37,408 nt of DNA, from contig CALAJO010000081.1 in NCBI GenBank assembly GCA_937922745.1, positions 1-37,408 on the forward strand, written 5' to 3'. Positions 1 to 6,733 of this stretch are shown one piece after another. Positions within the stretch are counted from its first letter, which is position 1. Every line of letters starts with the position of its first letter. Position numbers and translations under genes: made by a program. The notes under the pieces were generated by a model, which worked only from the letters and a program-made list of their open reading frames with translations, had not been told where the DNA came from and did not search any database. Origin of the DNA: an uncultured cyanobacterium. Lineage in GTDB: Bacteria; Cyanobacteriota; Vampirovibrionia; Vampirovibrionales; JAGQHJ01.

Positions 1-1
1 G

Positions 2-136
2 GTTGTCGAACGGACGTTTGCCTGGATGGGAAAATTTAGAAAATTGGAAATCCGCTATGAACGATATGCCAAGTTCTATGAAGCCTTTTGGCAACTCGCT
101 TCTGCCGTTCTGATTCTGAAGAGAATTACCGGATGA
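2..136 (+). CDS. IS5-family transposase, C-terminal end (cut by window edge)
   Basis: An open frame enters from the left edge and stops with TGA at 134-136, giving 44 residues. It begins VVERTFAWMGKFRKL and continues with RYERYAKFYEAF. The VVERTFAW-x-G-(K/R)-(F/Y)-R-(K/R)-L block is the well-known C-terminal signature of DDE transposases of the IS5 group, and its Glu is normally the last residue of the DDE triad. The rest of the enzyme lies outside the window, so I cannot tell whether the element is intact. The right inverted repeat should lie within a few tens of bases after the stop. I could not identify it without the left end, and the next gene's start codon at 152 may lie inside or directly beside the element's end. 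Confidence 0.75.
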   Translation, partial: VVERTFAWMGKFRKLEIRYERYAKFYEAFWQLASAVLILKRITG

Positions 137-151
137 GTTCAAGTTCATCAG

Positions 152-1180
152 GTGATGGGTCGGTTTAACGTTGACGGCCTGAAACGTCAGTCTCACCGGG
201 TTGTTACACAATCAAAAGACACTCAAGCACATAACAATGCGGATATTTTTCCAAGTCGCCAATCCCAAGAGGATTCTGTAAGGTTCGGCTTAAAGCGTAG
301 AAGATTTTTACAGGGTGTTGCCGCTGCCATTGGTGCGCTTCCCTTCCTGGCAGCCTGCGGTGGTGGCGGACAGCCTGCACTGCCGCCCCTGGTTCAATCG
401 GATGTTAATTACATAACGTCTCAAATAAAGCAACGCAAGCCGAAGAGCGCTTTCGAAGCGGTGATTATCCAGGGCGCCGGCAGCACCCAGCAGGCCATCC
501 CGCGTTTTAGCCTGGTTGCAGCCTTCATCAAGACCATCTCTATACAGGCTGGCGAGACCCTGGCAGCAACCGAAGCGGAAAGGCTAGCGCATCGCGAAGG
601 ATTGGAAGAGAGTTTAAAGCGCTTCCAAGCCAATGACTATACCGCCGATGATAAACAGCAAAAAATTGCCCAAACCCAAGCTGCTTTGAGACAATTAACG
701 AACCAGGAACGACAGATGGCCGCTGTCAGAGATTTTGCTCCGCTGGATAATCGTGATGATTACCCGGCGGACAGGATACAGTTGGGTGAAAAGACCGAAG
801 CCGGGAGAACTGTTGATTTGCAAACCAAAAATGGGTTATTCCTGATGGCGCAATCCATTAACAGGCTGGTGGGCGCTGCTTTAGAGGCTGTCCCGGATGA
901 GAAAAACGCCATGTTGCTTGTGTTGGCGCAAACCAGTGGGGTGCCTTTGCCGATAGTTCTCCAGGATCCGGAATCGCTGGAACGGGCGGATAAAATCCTG
1001 CAAACTGCCCAGGAAAGCCGTCACCTGGATATTGTGCCTTTCAGGATGCCTTCAAGCCCGCTGGATCGGAGCGGTTCGCTCGAGAATAGAATGACCGGGG
1101 AGGCAGCCCGCGCTGCTTATCAGCCGATCCATGATTATAGTAAACAGGTAGCGGCGAATAAGTTTGCCGTAACCGCATAA
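152..1180 (+). CDS. Tat-signal lipoprotein of unknown function
   Basis: The 342-residue protein carries a twin-arginine motif (KRRRFLQG, residues 48-55), a hydrophobic stretch and a lipobox LAAC with the acylated Cys at about 69, followed by a Gly-rich linker. It should therefore be exported folded by Tat and anchored as a lipoprotein. The mature part is Gln/Ala-rich and largely helical by composition (about residues 120-220 look coiled). I recognise no catalytic motif and do not name a function. The start is unsure: GTG 152 and ATG 155 are the only good options and leave a long 48-residue n-region. The AGG at 150-152 is too close to serve as a normal ribosome site. The unusual 5' end may reflect the IS end just upstream. 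A strong terminator follows 22 bases after the stop. Confidence 0.65.
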   Translation: MMGRFNVDGLKRQSHRVVTQSKDTQAHNNADIFPSRQSQEDSVRFGLKRRRFLQGVAAAIGALPFLAACGGGGQPALPPLVQSDVNYITSQIKQRKPKSAFEAVIIQGAGSTQQAIPRFSLVAAFIKTISIQAGETLAATEAERLAHREGLEESLKRFQANDYTADDKQQKIAQTQAALRQLTNQERQMAAVRDFAPLDNRDDYPADRIQLGEKTEAGRTVDLQTKNGLFLMAQSINRLVGAALEAVPDEKNAMLLVLAQTSGVPLPIVLQDPESLERADKILQTAQESRHLDIVPFRMPSSPLDRSGSLENRMTGEAARAAYQPIHDYSKQVAANKFAVTA

Positions 1181-1202
1181 TTACAGCAGCACTCTTTTCA
1201 AG

Positions 1203-1235
1203 GCACGCTGAAAGTTTACTTCAGCGTGCTTTTTT
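1203..1235 (+). terminator. Rho-independent terminator after the lipoprotein gene
   Basis: A perfect 10-bp stem is formed by GCACGCTGAA (1203-1212) and TTCAGCGTGC (1220-1229) with a 7-nt loop. It is followed by six T residues at 1230-1235. It isolates the lipoprotein gene from ilvD. Confidence 0.92.
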
Positions 1236-1243
1236 CAAGGGGT

Positions 1244-1274
1244 TTTACAAAACGCCCCGCCTGCGTGCTACCAT
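1244..1274 (+). promoter_or_regulatory. Possible ilvD promoter
   Basis: TTTACA at 1244-1249 (or TTACAA at 1245-1250) lies 18-19 bp from TACCAT at 1269-1274, directly after the preceding terminator and 40 bp before the ilvD start. The -10 match is mediocre. The position, between a strong terminator and the gene, is the main argument. Confidence 0.3.
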
Positions 1275-1314
1275 ACAAAAAAACGTACCCTTTTTCAGAT
1301 GAGAGAAACCGATT

Positions 1315-3027
1315 ATGACCCAACAGGACTTGAGACATCGCAGCCGCAATACGATTGAAGGCCCCAGCCGCGCCCCGCACCGCGCCTTTTACCGCGCAAT
1401 GGGGATGCAGGATGCCGATTTCCAGAAACCGCTGATTGGTGTCGCCTCCACATGGAACGAGGTCACGCCGTGCAATATGACCTTGCATGACCAGGCGATG
1501 CGGGTGAAAGAGGGGGTTCTGGCGCAAGGGGGTATTCCGCGGGAGTTTACGGCAATATCCGTGAGTGACGGGATTGCGATGGGACATGAAGGGATGAAGG
1601 CTTCGCTCATCAGCCGGGATATCATTGCCGATTCCGTTGAGCTGGTGATGCATGGTCACGCCTATGATGCCCTTGTTGGGATTGCAGGCTGCGATAAGAG
1701 CCTGCCGGGGATGATGATGGCCATGGCCCGCCTGAATGTTCCCAGTATTTTTCTTTATGGCGGCACGATCATGCCGGGCAGCCTGGATGGGAAGGATCTG
1801 ACCGTGCAGGATGTGTATGAAGCCGTTGGGGCGTTTGCCGCTGGCCACATAACCGAGGACGAGCTGTACAAGATTGAATGCGCCGCCTGTCCTGGCGCGG
1901 GATCCTGCGGTGGGCAATTTACCGCCAACACCATGGCCTGCGTCGCGGAGGCGATAGGGTTGGCCTTGCCGGGCAGCAGCGCTTATCCGGCCCTTCATCC
2001 CGGCCGCGACGAGGTGAATCGCAAAACGGGCGAAGCCGTGATGAACCTGCTTCGGCTCGACATCCGCCCACGGGATATCCTGACCCGCAAGGCCTTTGAA
2101 AACGCAATCCGGATTGTGGCCGCCACGGGCGGATCGACCAACGCCATCCTGCACTTGCCCGCCCTGGCCAACGAAATTGGGCTCGAACTTTCCCTCAAGG
2201 ATTTTGAACGTCTGTTTAATGAGACGCCGACCTTGGCCGATCTCAAGCCCGGTGGCCGCTATGTGATGAACGACGTTTTCCGCATCGGTGGCGTGCCGGT
2301 TATCCTTAAGGCCTTGCAGGAAGCCGGTTTGCTTCATGAGGACTGCCTCACCGTATCTGGAAAAACCCTGGGCGAAAGCCTGGAAGAGGTGTTTATTCCG
2401 GATGGGCAGGATGTGGTGCTTCATCCTCAGAATGCGTTGAGCAACAGTGGCGGCTTGAAGATGCTTTTTGGCAACCTGGCCCCGGAAGGCGCAGTGGTGA
2501 AAGTCGCCGGTATGAAGCGTTTGGTCCATCGCGGCCCGGCCAAGGTATTCGAGGGAGAGGACGCCTGCTTTGCCGCCATTGAGCGTAACGAGATTGTGGC
2601 GGGCGATACGGTTATCATCCGGTATGAAGGGCCCAAGGGCGGCCCCGGTATGCGCGAGATGCTCAGCGTAACGGCGGCCCTGTATGGCCAAAACCTGGGT
2701 GATAAAGTGGCATTGTTGACGGATGGTCGCTTCAGCGGCGCAACCCGTGGCCTGATGGTGGGCCATGTTTGCCCGGAAGCTTACGTTGGCGGCCCTATTG
2801 CCCTGGTCGAGCCTGGCGACATGATCCTGGTAGATGCCGAAAACGGCGTGCTTTCCATTGAGGTGGATGAAGCCGAACTCGCCCGGCGTCGCTCAAGCTG
2901 GCAACCCCCTGCCATGCTGTATCCTTACGGCGTTTTCTATAAGTACGTCCAGGCGGTGGGCCAGGCCAGCACCGGCGCGATTACCCATCCCGGCCAGCCT
3001 TCAGCCCAGCCTGTTGCTGCGAATTAG
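1315..3027 (+). CDS. ilvD: Dihydroxy-acid dehydratase
   Basis: This enzyme dehydrates 2,3-dihydroxy-isovalerate and 2,3-dihydroxy-3-methylvalerate, the third common step of valine and isoleucine synthesis in the cytosol. The protein has 570 residues, the usual family length. Three cluster cysteines are visible: PCN (C53), GCDKS (C126, with K128 as the probable carbamylated Mg-binding Lys) and GSCGG (C198). The SDG motif is near residue 85 and TGGSTNA lies mid-protein. This Cys pattern fits the IlvD/EDD family; the [2Fe-2S] type is likely, but the cluster type cannot be proven from sequence. ATG 1315 is preceded by a weak GAGAG site. The gene stands apart from ilvBNCA, which has its own promoter and leader. 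No strong terminator follows, so read-through into the leader region is possible. Confidence 0.96.
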   Translation: MTQQDLRHRSRNTIEGPSRAPHRAFYRAMGMQDADFQKPLIGVASTWNEVTPCNMTLHDQAMRVKEGVLAQGGIPREFTAISVSDGIAMGHEGMKASLISRDIIADSVELVMHGHAYDALVGIAGCDKSLPGMMMAMARLNVPSIFLYGGTIMPGSLDGKDLTVQDVYEAVGAFAAGHITEDELYKIECAACPGAGSCGGQFTANTMACVAEAIGLALPGSSAYPALHPGRDEVNRKTGEAVMNLLRLDIRPRDILTRKAFENAIRIVAATGGSTNAILHLPALANEIGLELSLKDFERLFNETPTLADLKPGGRYVMNDVFRIGGVPVILKALQEAGLLHEDCLTVSGKTLGESLEEVFIPDGQDVVLHPQNALSNSGGLKMLFGNLAPEGAVVKVAGMKRLVHRGPAKVFEGEDACFAAIERNEIVAGDTVIIRYEGPKGGPGMREMLSVTAALYGQNLGDKVALLTDGRFSGATRGLMVGHVCPEAYVGGPIALVEPGDMILVDAENGVLSIEVDEAELARRRSSWQPPAMLYPYGVFYKYVQAVGQASTGAITHPGQPSAQPVAAN

Positions 3028-3061
3028 ACATTATTGAAGGCCGTAAATTTATTACAGATGT

Positions 3062-3087
3062 AACGATTTGTGAATGGGGTAATCGTT
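3062..3087 (+). other. Small inverted repeat after ilvD
   Basis: AACGATT (3062-3068) and AATCGTT (3081-3087) form a 7-bp A/T-rich stem with a 12-nt loop 34 bases after the ilvD stop. No T-run follows directly. It could be a weak 3'-end hairpin of the ilvD message or an operator ahead of the ilvB promoter. I cannot choose between these. Confidence 0.3.
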
Positions 3088-3127
3088 TCAGGCAATCCTC
3101 TTTTTTGAGGTGGTTTTCAAAAACATA

Positions 3128-3156
3128 TTGAACCGTTATAAAAAATATGCTACAGT
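3128..3156 (+). promoter_or_regulatory. Promoter of the ilvB leader and operon
   Basis: TTGAAC (3128-3133) and TACAGT (3151-3156) are separated by exactly 17 bp in A/T-rich DNA. Transcription would begin near 3163, about 45 nt before the leader peptide ATG at 3207. The expected short leader RNA ends at the terminator at 3314-3350. Confidence 0.6.
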
Positions 3157-3206
3157 CAGAAAAATCAAAAGTGTTCAATCAACACAAAGGTCAAAGACAC
3201 ACTCTT

Positions 3207-3275
3207 ATGTTTAACCCAATGAACAGCATTATTATTCTCGTGGTGATTATTCTCAGCGGTTATGCCGGTGGGTAA
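3207..3275 (+). CDS. ilv operon leader peptide (attenuator peptide)
   Basis: This is a 22-codon ORF, ATG 3207 to TAA 3273-3275, between a promoter and a rho-independent terminator upstream of ilvB. Residues 8-16 read IIILVVIIL, a run of nine consecutive Ile, Leu and Val residues. These are exactly the end products of the pathway encoded downstream. That is the hallmark of ribosome-mediated attenuation, known from the E. coli ilvGMEDA and ilvBN leaders: shortage of charged tRNA stalls the ribosome in the run and prevents the terminator forming. The ribosome site is poor (AAAGG lies 16 nt upstream), so start efficiency is uncertain; ATG 3219 is an in-frame alternative. The peptide itself is not expected to have another role. 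Confidence 0.8.
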   Translation: MFNPMNSIIILVVIILSGYAGG

Positions 3276-3350
3276 ACGAGACTGTTCATAAAAAAGCAAA
3301 GCAGAATCTCAACAAACCGCCGGCCCTCCAAGGACCGGCGGTTTTGGTTT
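3264..3350 (+). terminator. Attenuator: terminator with competing antiterminator pairing
   Basis: The terminator stem is AAACCGCCGG (3314-3323) with CCGGCGGTTT (3335-3344). It continues past a C-A mismatch by two more pairs to a small loop, and is followed by TTTTGGTTT (3342-3350). The 5' arm CCGCCGGC (3317-3324) can instead pair over 8 bp (one G-U) with GCCGGTGG at 3264-3271, which encodes the last residues of the leader peptide. A ribosome that finishes the peptide would cover 3264-3271 and allow termination. One stalled on the Ile/Leu/Val codons (3228-3254) would leave it free to form the antiterminator. The structure is read from sequence; the mechanism is inferred from known ilv/leu/his attenuators. 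Confidence 0.8.
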
Positions 3351-3398
3351 AAGCCCCCATCACACCCAAAAGCAAGTAAACACAAAGGAGTTAAATCG

Positions 3399-3533
3399 AT
3401 GCAAGCCACCCTTCAAGCCCTTAACAGCCTTCTCAACCAAGTTGCCCTGCTGCTTGGCGTGCGAGTGGGCCTTGAGGTGGTGGTGGCGCCTGTCGGCGTC
3501 GCTCGGATGGAGGGCCGAACCCATGGCCGCTAA
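3399..3533 (+). CDS. Leu/Val-rich 44-residue ORF overlapping the ilvB start
   Basis: ATG 3399 has the best ribosome site of the region, AAAGGAG at 3384-3390 with 8-nt spacing, directly after the attenuator terminator. The ORF runs 44 codons to TAA 3531-3533. It contains 8 Leu and 8 Val but no Ile, concentrated in LLNQVALLLGVRVGLEVVV (residues 11-29). Its last codons overlap the start of ilvB (ATG 3523) by 11 nt in another frame, so translation of ilvB is probably coupled to it. It may be a second regulatory leader acting on ilvB translation, or a real small protein. Its N-terminal half could form an amphipathic or membrane helix. I recognise no family. The start, ribosome site and overlap are seen; the role is inference. 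Confidence 0.65.
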   Translation: MQATLQALNSLLNQVALLLGVRVGLEVVVAPVGVARMEGRTHGR

Positions 3534-5259
3534 TATGCACTCGCCCGAAACCCAGACGAAAACGTTGAACGGCGCGAATATCTTTCTCAGCGCCCTGGTT
3601 GCGGAACAGGTGGATACGATCTTTGGCTTGCCCGGGGGCGTTATCCTCCCCATCTACGATGCCTTGCCGCAGTATCCTTCATTGCGCCATATCCTCGTTC
3701 GTCACGAACAGGGCGCGACCCATATGGCGGAAGGGTATGCCCGCGCCACCGGCAAACCCGGCGTGGTTCTGGTCACTTCCGGGCCTGGCGCCACCAACGT
3801 GGTGACCGGGGTTGCGGATGCGTACTATGACTCCGTGCCGCTAGTGGTGTTTACCGGCAATGTCGCCACCGGTATGCTGGGCAACGATTCCTTCCAGGAA
3901 GCGGATATCGTCGGCATGACCCGCTCCGTGACCAAGCACAACATTATCGTCCACCGGGTTGAAGAACTGGCCGCGGCTATTAAGGAAGCCTTTTACGTGG
4001 CCCGCACGGGGCGTCCCGGCCCGGTACTGGTGGATATGCCGAAAGATGTCCTGCTGGCGACGGCCGAGTTTGATTATGAGGCCACTCCAATCGATCTGCC
4101 GGGTTATGAGCTGAATGAAACCTTTACCGATGCCGATTTGAACGCGCTGTTGCAGATCCTGGGCGAGGCAAAACAGCCGATGATGCTGATCGGCGGCGGT
4201 GTCGTGACTTCCGGTTCCCATGAGGAAGTGTTGGCCTTCGCCGAGCGTTTCAATCTGCCGGTTGCGTCTTCGCTCATGGGCCTGGGTGGGTTCCCTGCCA
4301 ACCATCCGCTTTACCAGGGATTCGCCGGGATGCACGGGCATTACTGGACGAATATTGCCATTGCCAACGCGGATGTATTGCTGGTCGTCGGCAACCGATT
4401 GAACGAGCGGCAGACCGGGAAGGCCGACCGGTTTGCGAAGCACGCCCGCATCATCCATATCGATCTCGATCCGACCTCGCTGAACAAGAATGTTTTGTCC
4501 ACGCTGCCCATCCAGGGCGATATCCGGAACATCATGACGCGTTTGCTGGAGCAATCCAGCCAGATGACACTGGATGCTGAAATCCATGCATCCCGCCAGG
4601 ACTGGTTCCGGATGATTGAAGGCTGGAAGTCTCGCAAGGAAACCAAGGCTTCGCCGGACGGGTTTTTGACCCCGCAGTATGCTATTGAGCGCCTGTTCCA
4701 CTGGTTGCCGCACAATGCCTTTGTGACCACGGAAGTGGGGCAGCACCAGATGTGGACGGCCCAACGCTTTAACCTGTCCCGCCCCAGGAGCTTCATCTCT
4801 TCCGGTGGCTTGGGCACCATGGGGTTTGGCTTCCCGGCGGCCATCGGCATACAAACCGCTTTCCCCGAAGCCATGGTTCTGGATATCGCCGGCGATGGCA
4901 GCTTCCAGATGACGCTGCAAGAGCTGGCCACGGCCCGTGACTACAATTTGCCCGTCAAGGTCGCCATCATCAACAACGGCTACCTGGGCATGGTGCGCCA
5001 GTGGCAAGGGCGCTTTTTCCAGGGTGAGTCCGAAACCCGGATGACCTCGCCCGACTACATCAAGCTGGCGGAAGCTTATGGATGCAAAGGCTTTGTCGTC
5101 GAGCATCCCGAGCAGGTGGATGAGGTTATCCGCCAGGCCTACGCCATTACCGACTGTCCCGTTATCATCGACTTCCGCGTGCAGGAAAAGGCCGATGTCT
5201 ACCCATGGGTGCCGGCCGGGGGCAGTAACGACACCATGCTGACCGAAGATACAAAGTAA
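3523..5259 (+). CDS. ilvB: Acetolactate synthase, large (catalytic) subunit
   Basis: This ThDP-dependent enzyme condenses two pyruvates to acetolactate, or pyruvate with 2-oxobutyrate to acetohydroxybutyrate, the first committed step to Val, Leu and Ile. It has 578 residues from ATG 3523, which has GGAGG at 3509-3513 with 9-nt spacing. An in-frame TTG at 3442 lacks a ribosome site. Visible motifs are the catalytic Glu in HEQGATHMAEGYA (E62), the ThDP/Mg motif GDGS near residues 457-460 with NN at about 484, and MVRQWQ, whose Trp lines the herbicide/FAD region in known AHAS enzymes. Lengths and order match IlvB/IlvG/IlvI. The gene lies behind the attenuator and overlaps the small ORF at 3399-3533. 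ilvN follows after 19 bases. Confidence 0.96.
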   Translation: MAANMHSPETQTKTLNGANIFLSALVAEQVDTIFGLPGGVILPIYDALPQYPSLRHILVRHEQGATHMAEGYARATGKPGVVLVTSGPGATNVVTGVADAYYDSVPLVVFTGNVATGMLGNDSFQEADIVGMTRSVTKHNIIVHRVEELAAAIKEAFYVARTGRPGPVLVDMPKDVLLATAEFDYEATPIDLPGYELNETFTDADLNALLQILGEAKQPMMLIGGGVVTSGSHEEVLAFAERFNLPVASSLMGLGGFPANHPLYQGFAGMHGHYWTNIAIANADVLLVVGNRLNERQTGKADRFAKHARIIHIDLDPTSLNKNVLSTLPIQGDIRNIMTRLLEQSSQMTLDAEIHASRQDWFRMIEGWKSRKETKASPDGFLTPQYAIERLFHWLPHNAFVTTEVGQHQMWTAQRFNLSRPRSFISSGGLGTMGFGFPAAIGIQTAFPEAMVLDIAGDGSFQMTLQELATARDYNLPVKVAIINNGYLGMVRQWQGRFFQGESETRMTSPDYIKLAEAYGCKGFVVEHPEQVDEVIRQAYAITDCPVIIDFRVQEKADVYPWVPAGGSNDTMLTEDTK

Positions 5260-5278
5260 AAAGGAGCGATTGACTGCA

Positions 5279-5617
5279 ATGAAATTCACCTTGTGTTGTC
5301 TGTTACAAAATCGCCTGGGCGCGTTGGATCGCGTTTTGGGCGCACTGACCTACCGCGGGTTCGTCCCCGACAATTTCTATTCCACCTTTGATCAAAAGGC
5401 TGGTTGCCTTCAGGTGGTCGTCACCTTTGAGTGCCAGGAGGAATCCACCTGCCAAAAGCTCGTCAAGTTCCTCGAAAAACAGGTTTACGTCCTTGAAGCC
5501 CGCGCCGAAGCCATGCAGCCGACGGAAAACGTTCAGGTGGTTTCGCTGGCGGACTTCGCCTCATCCGTATTGAATCCCGTTGTTGTAAAAAGGAGAGTTT
5601 CCAATGCCCACAGTTGA
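5279..5617 (+). CDS. ilvN: Acetolactate synthase small (regulatory) subunit, short ACT form
   Basis: This 112-residue protein begins MKFTLCCLLQNRLGALDRVLG and has the ACT-domain layout (RxGxLxRVLGxLTYRGF, then the second beta strand LQVVVTF). It should bind the catalytic subunit, raise its activity and perhaps mediate valine feedback. It is close in length to the E. coli IlvN/IlvM forms and lacks the long C-terminal domain of IlvH-type subunits of about 160 residues. ATG 5279 is chosen over TTG 5270, because AAGGAG at 5261-5266 gives 12-nt versus 3-nt spacing. The last 14 bases overlap ilvC, whose ribosome site lies inside this gene. Whether this short form is inhibited by valine cannot be read from sequence. 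Confidence 0.88.
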   Translation: MKFTLCCLLQNRLGALDRVLGALTYRGFVPDNFYSTFDQKAGCLQVVVTFECQEESTCQKLVKFLEKQVYVLEARAEAMQPTENVQVVSLADFASSVLNPVVVKRRVSNAHS

Positions 5618-6647
5618 TATGCCCCAGAAACTGACGATGTATTACGACAAGGACATCGATCGCAGCCTGCTCCTGTCGAAGAAAATTGCCGTTGTTGGCT
5701 TTGGAAGCCAGGGTTACGGGCAAAGCCTCAACCTCAAGGAATCTGGCGCAAACGTTAAAGTTGCCCTGAGAAAAGGCAGCCCGACCGAGGCTAAGGCAGA
5801 AGCCGCGGGCCTGGGCGTGGTTGCGCTGGAAGAGGTTGCCGACTGGGCTGACGTTGTTGTGTTCCTGATCCCGGATGTTCACCATGGCAAGGTGTACAAG
5901 GATTACTTCGAGGGCCGCCTGAAGAAGGGGCAATCGCTGGTATTTAGCCACGGCTTCAGCGTGCATTACCAGGAAGTGGTTCCGCCTGCGGATGTTAACG
6001 TCTTCCTGATTGCGCCGAAAAGTCCGGGACACCTCGTCCGCTCCGAATATCAGCGGGAGCGCGGCGTACCGGCGTTAATGGCGGTGTACCAGGATGCCAC
6101 CGGCGAAGCCCGTGAGCTGGCGCTGGGTTATGCGGCATGTATCGGTTCCGGCCGCGCAGGCATTATTGAAACCACCTTTAAAGATGAAACCGAAACCGAT
6201 CTCTTCGGGGAGCAGGCCGTGCTTTGCGGTGGCGCCACCTCGCTAGTTAAAGCCGGTTTTGAGACACTGGTTGAGGCCGGTTATCCGCCGGAGCTGGCCT
6301 ACTTTGAGTGTCTCCACGAGTTGAAACTGATTGTGGACTTGATGTACGAAGGCGGCCTGGAGGATATGCGCTATTCTATCAGCGATACCGCGCGTTATGG
6401 CGATGTGACCCGTGGCCCGCGTGTGGTTGGCCCAGAAGTGAAGGAAGCGATGAAAACGGTTCTTGCGGAAATCCAGTCCGGCAAATTCGCCAAGGAATGG
6501 ATTGCCGAGTTCCACGCCGGCCAGCCGAACCTGAAAGCCCTGGTCGAAGCCGATCGCAATCACCCGTTGGAAGTGGTTGGCCATAAACTCCGCGGGATGA
6601 TGACCTGGCTCAAGGATTCCCGCCTCGTCAACCGCGATCGCAATTAA
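5604..6647 (+). CDS. ilvC: Ketol-acid reductoisomerase (class I)
   Basis: This enzyme isomerises and reduces acetolactate and acetohydroxybutyrate with NAD(P)H, the second common step of branched-chain synthesis. The 347 residues fit the short class I form. Domain one is a Rossmann fold with GFGSQGYGQ (residues 32-40) and SHGF with H116. Domain two holds the Mg ligands in DETETDLFGEQ (about D199, E203) and YFECLHELKLIVDLMYEGG (about E235, E239). GRAGIIETTFKDE is typical of the family. GGAG precedes ATG 5604 and the start overlaps the ilvN end, so translation is coupled. A hairpin lies between it and the next gene. Confidence 0.97.
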   Translation: MPTVDMPQKLTMYYDKDIDRSLLLSKKIAVVGFGSQGYGQSLNLKESGANVKVALRKGSPTEAKAEAAGLGVVALEEVADWADVVVFLIPDVHHGKVYKDYFEGRLKKGQSLVFSHGFSVHYQEVVPPADVNVFLIAPKSPGHLVRSEYQRERGVPALMAVYQDATGEARELALGYAACIGSGRAGIIETTFKDETETDLFGEQAVLCGGATSLVKAGFETLVEAGYPPELAYFECLHELKLIVDLMYEGGLEDMRYSISDTARYGDVTRGPRVVGPEVKEAMKTVLAEIQSGKFAKEWIAEFHAGQPNLKALVEADRNHPLEVVGHKLRGMMTWLKDSRLVNRDRN

Positions 6648-6668
6648 GAAGCATTTGAATAAGGAGTG

Positions 6669-6694
6669 GTGCAGGGCAGGAAAAAGCCCTGCAC
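6669..6694 (+). other. Intercistronic hairpin between ilvC and ilvA
   Basis: GTGCAGGGC (6669-6677) pairs perfectly with GCCCTGCAC (6686-6694) around an A-rich 8-nt loop. It lies in the 86-base gap between ilvC and the threonine deaminase start. There is no T-run, so it is not a classic terminator. It could protect the upstream message from 3' exonucleases or set the relative levels of the two genes. Confidence 0.6.
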
Positions 6695-6733
6695 TCCGAC
6701 CAACACCGTATGCAACCCAAGGAGAAGCAGAAC

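Noticed and set aside
1216-2766. Long minus-strand ORF (516 codons) opposite ilvD, and a similar 482-codon one opposite ilvB (3841-5289)
   Set aside because: They are antisense to clearly real, conserved genes, have no family signature or ribosome site, and arise from the codon bias of the sense strand.
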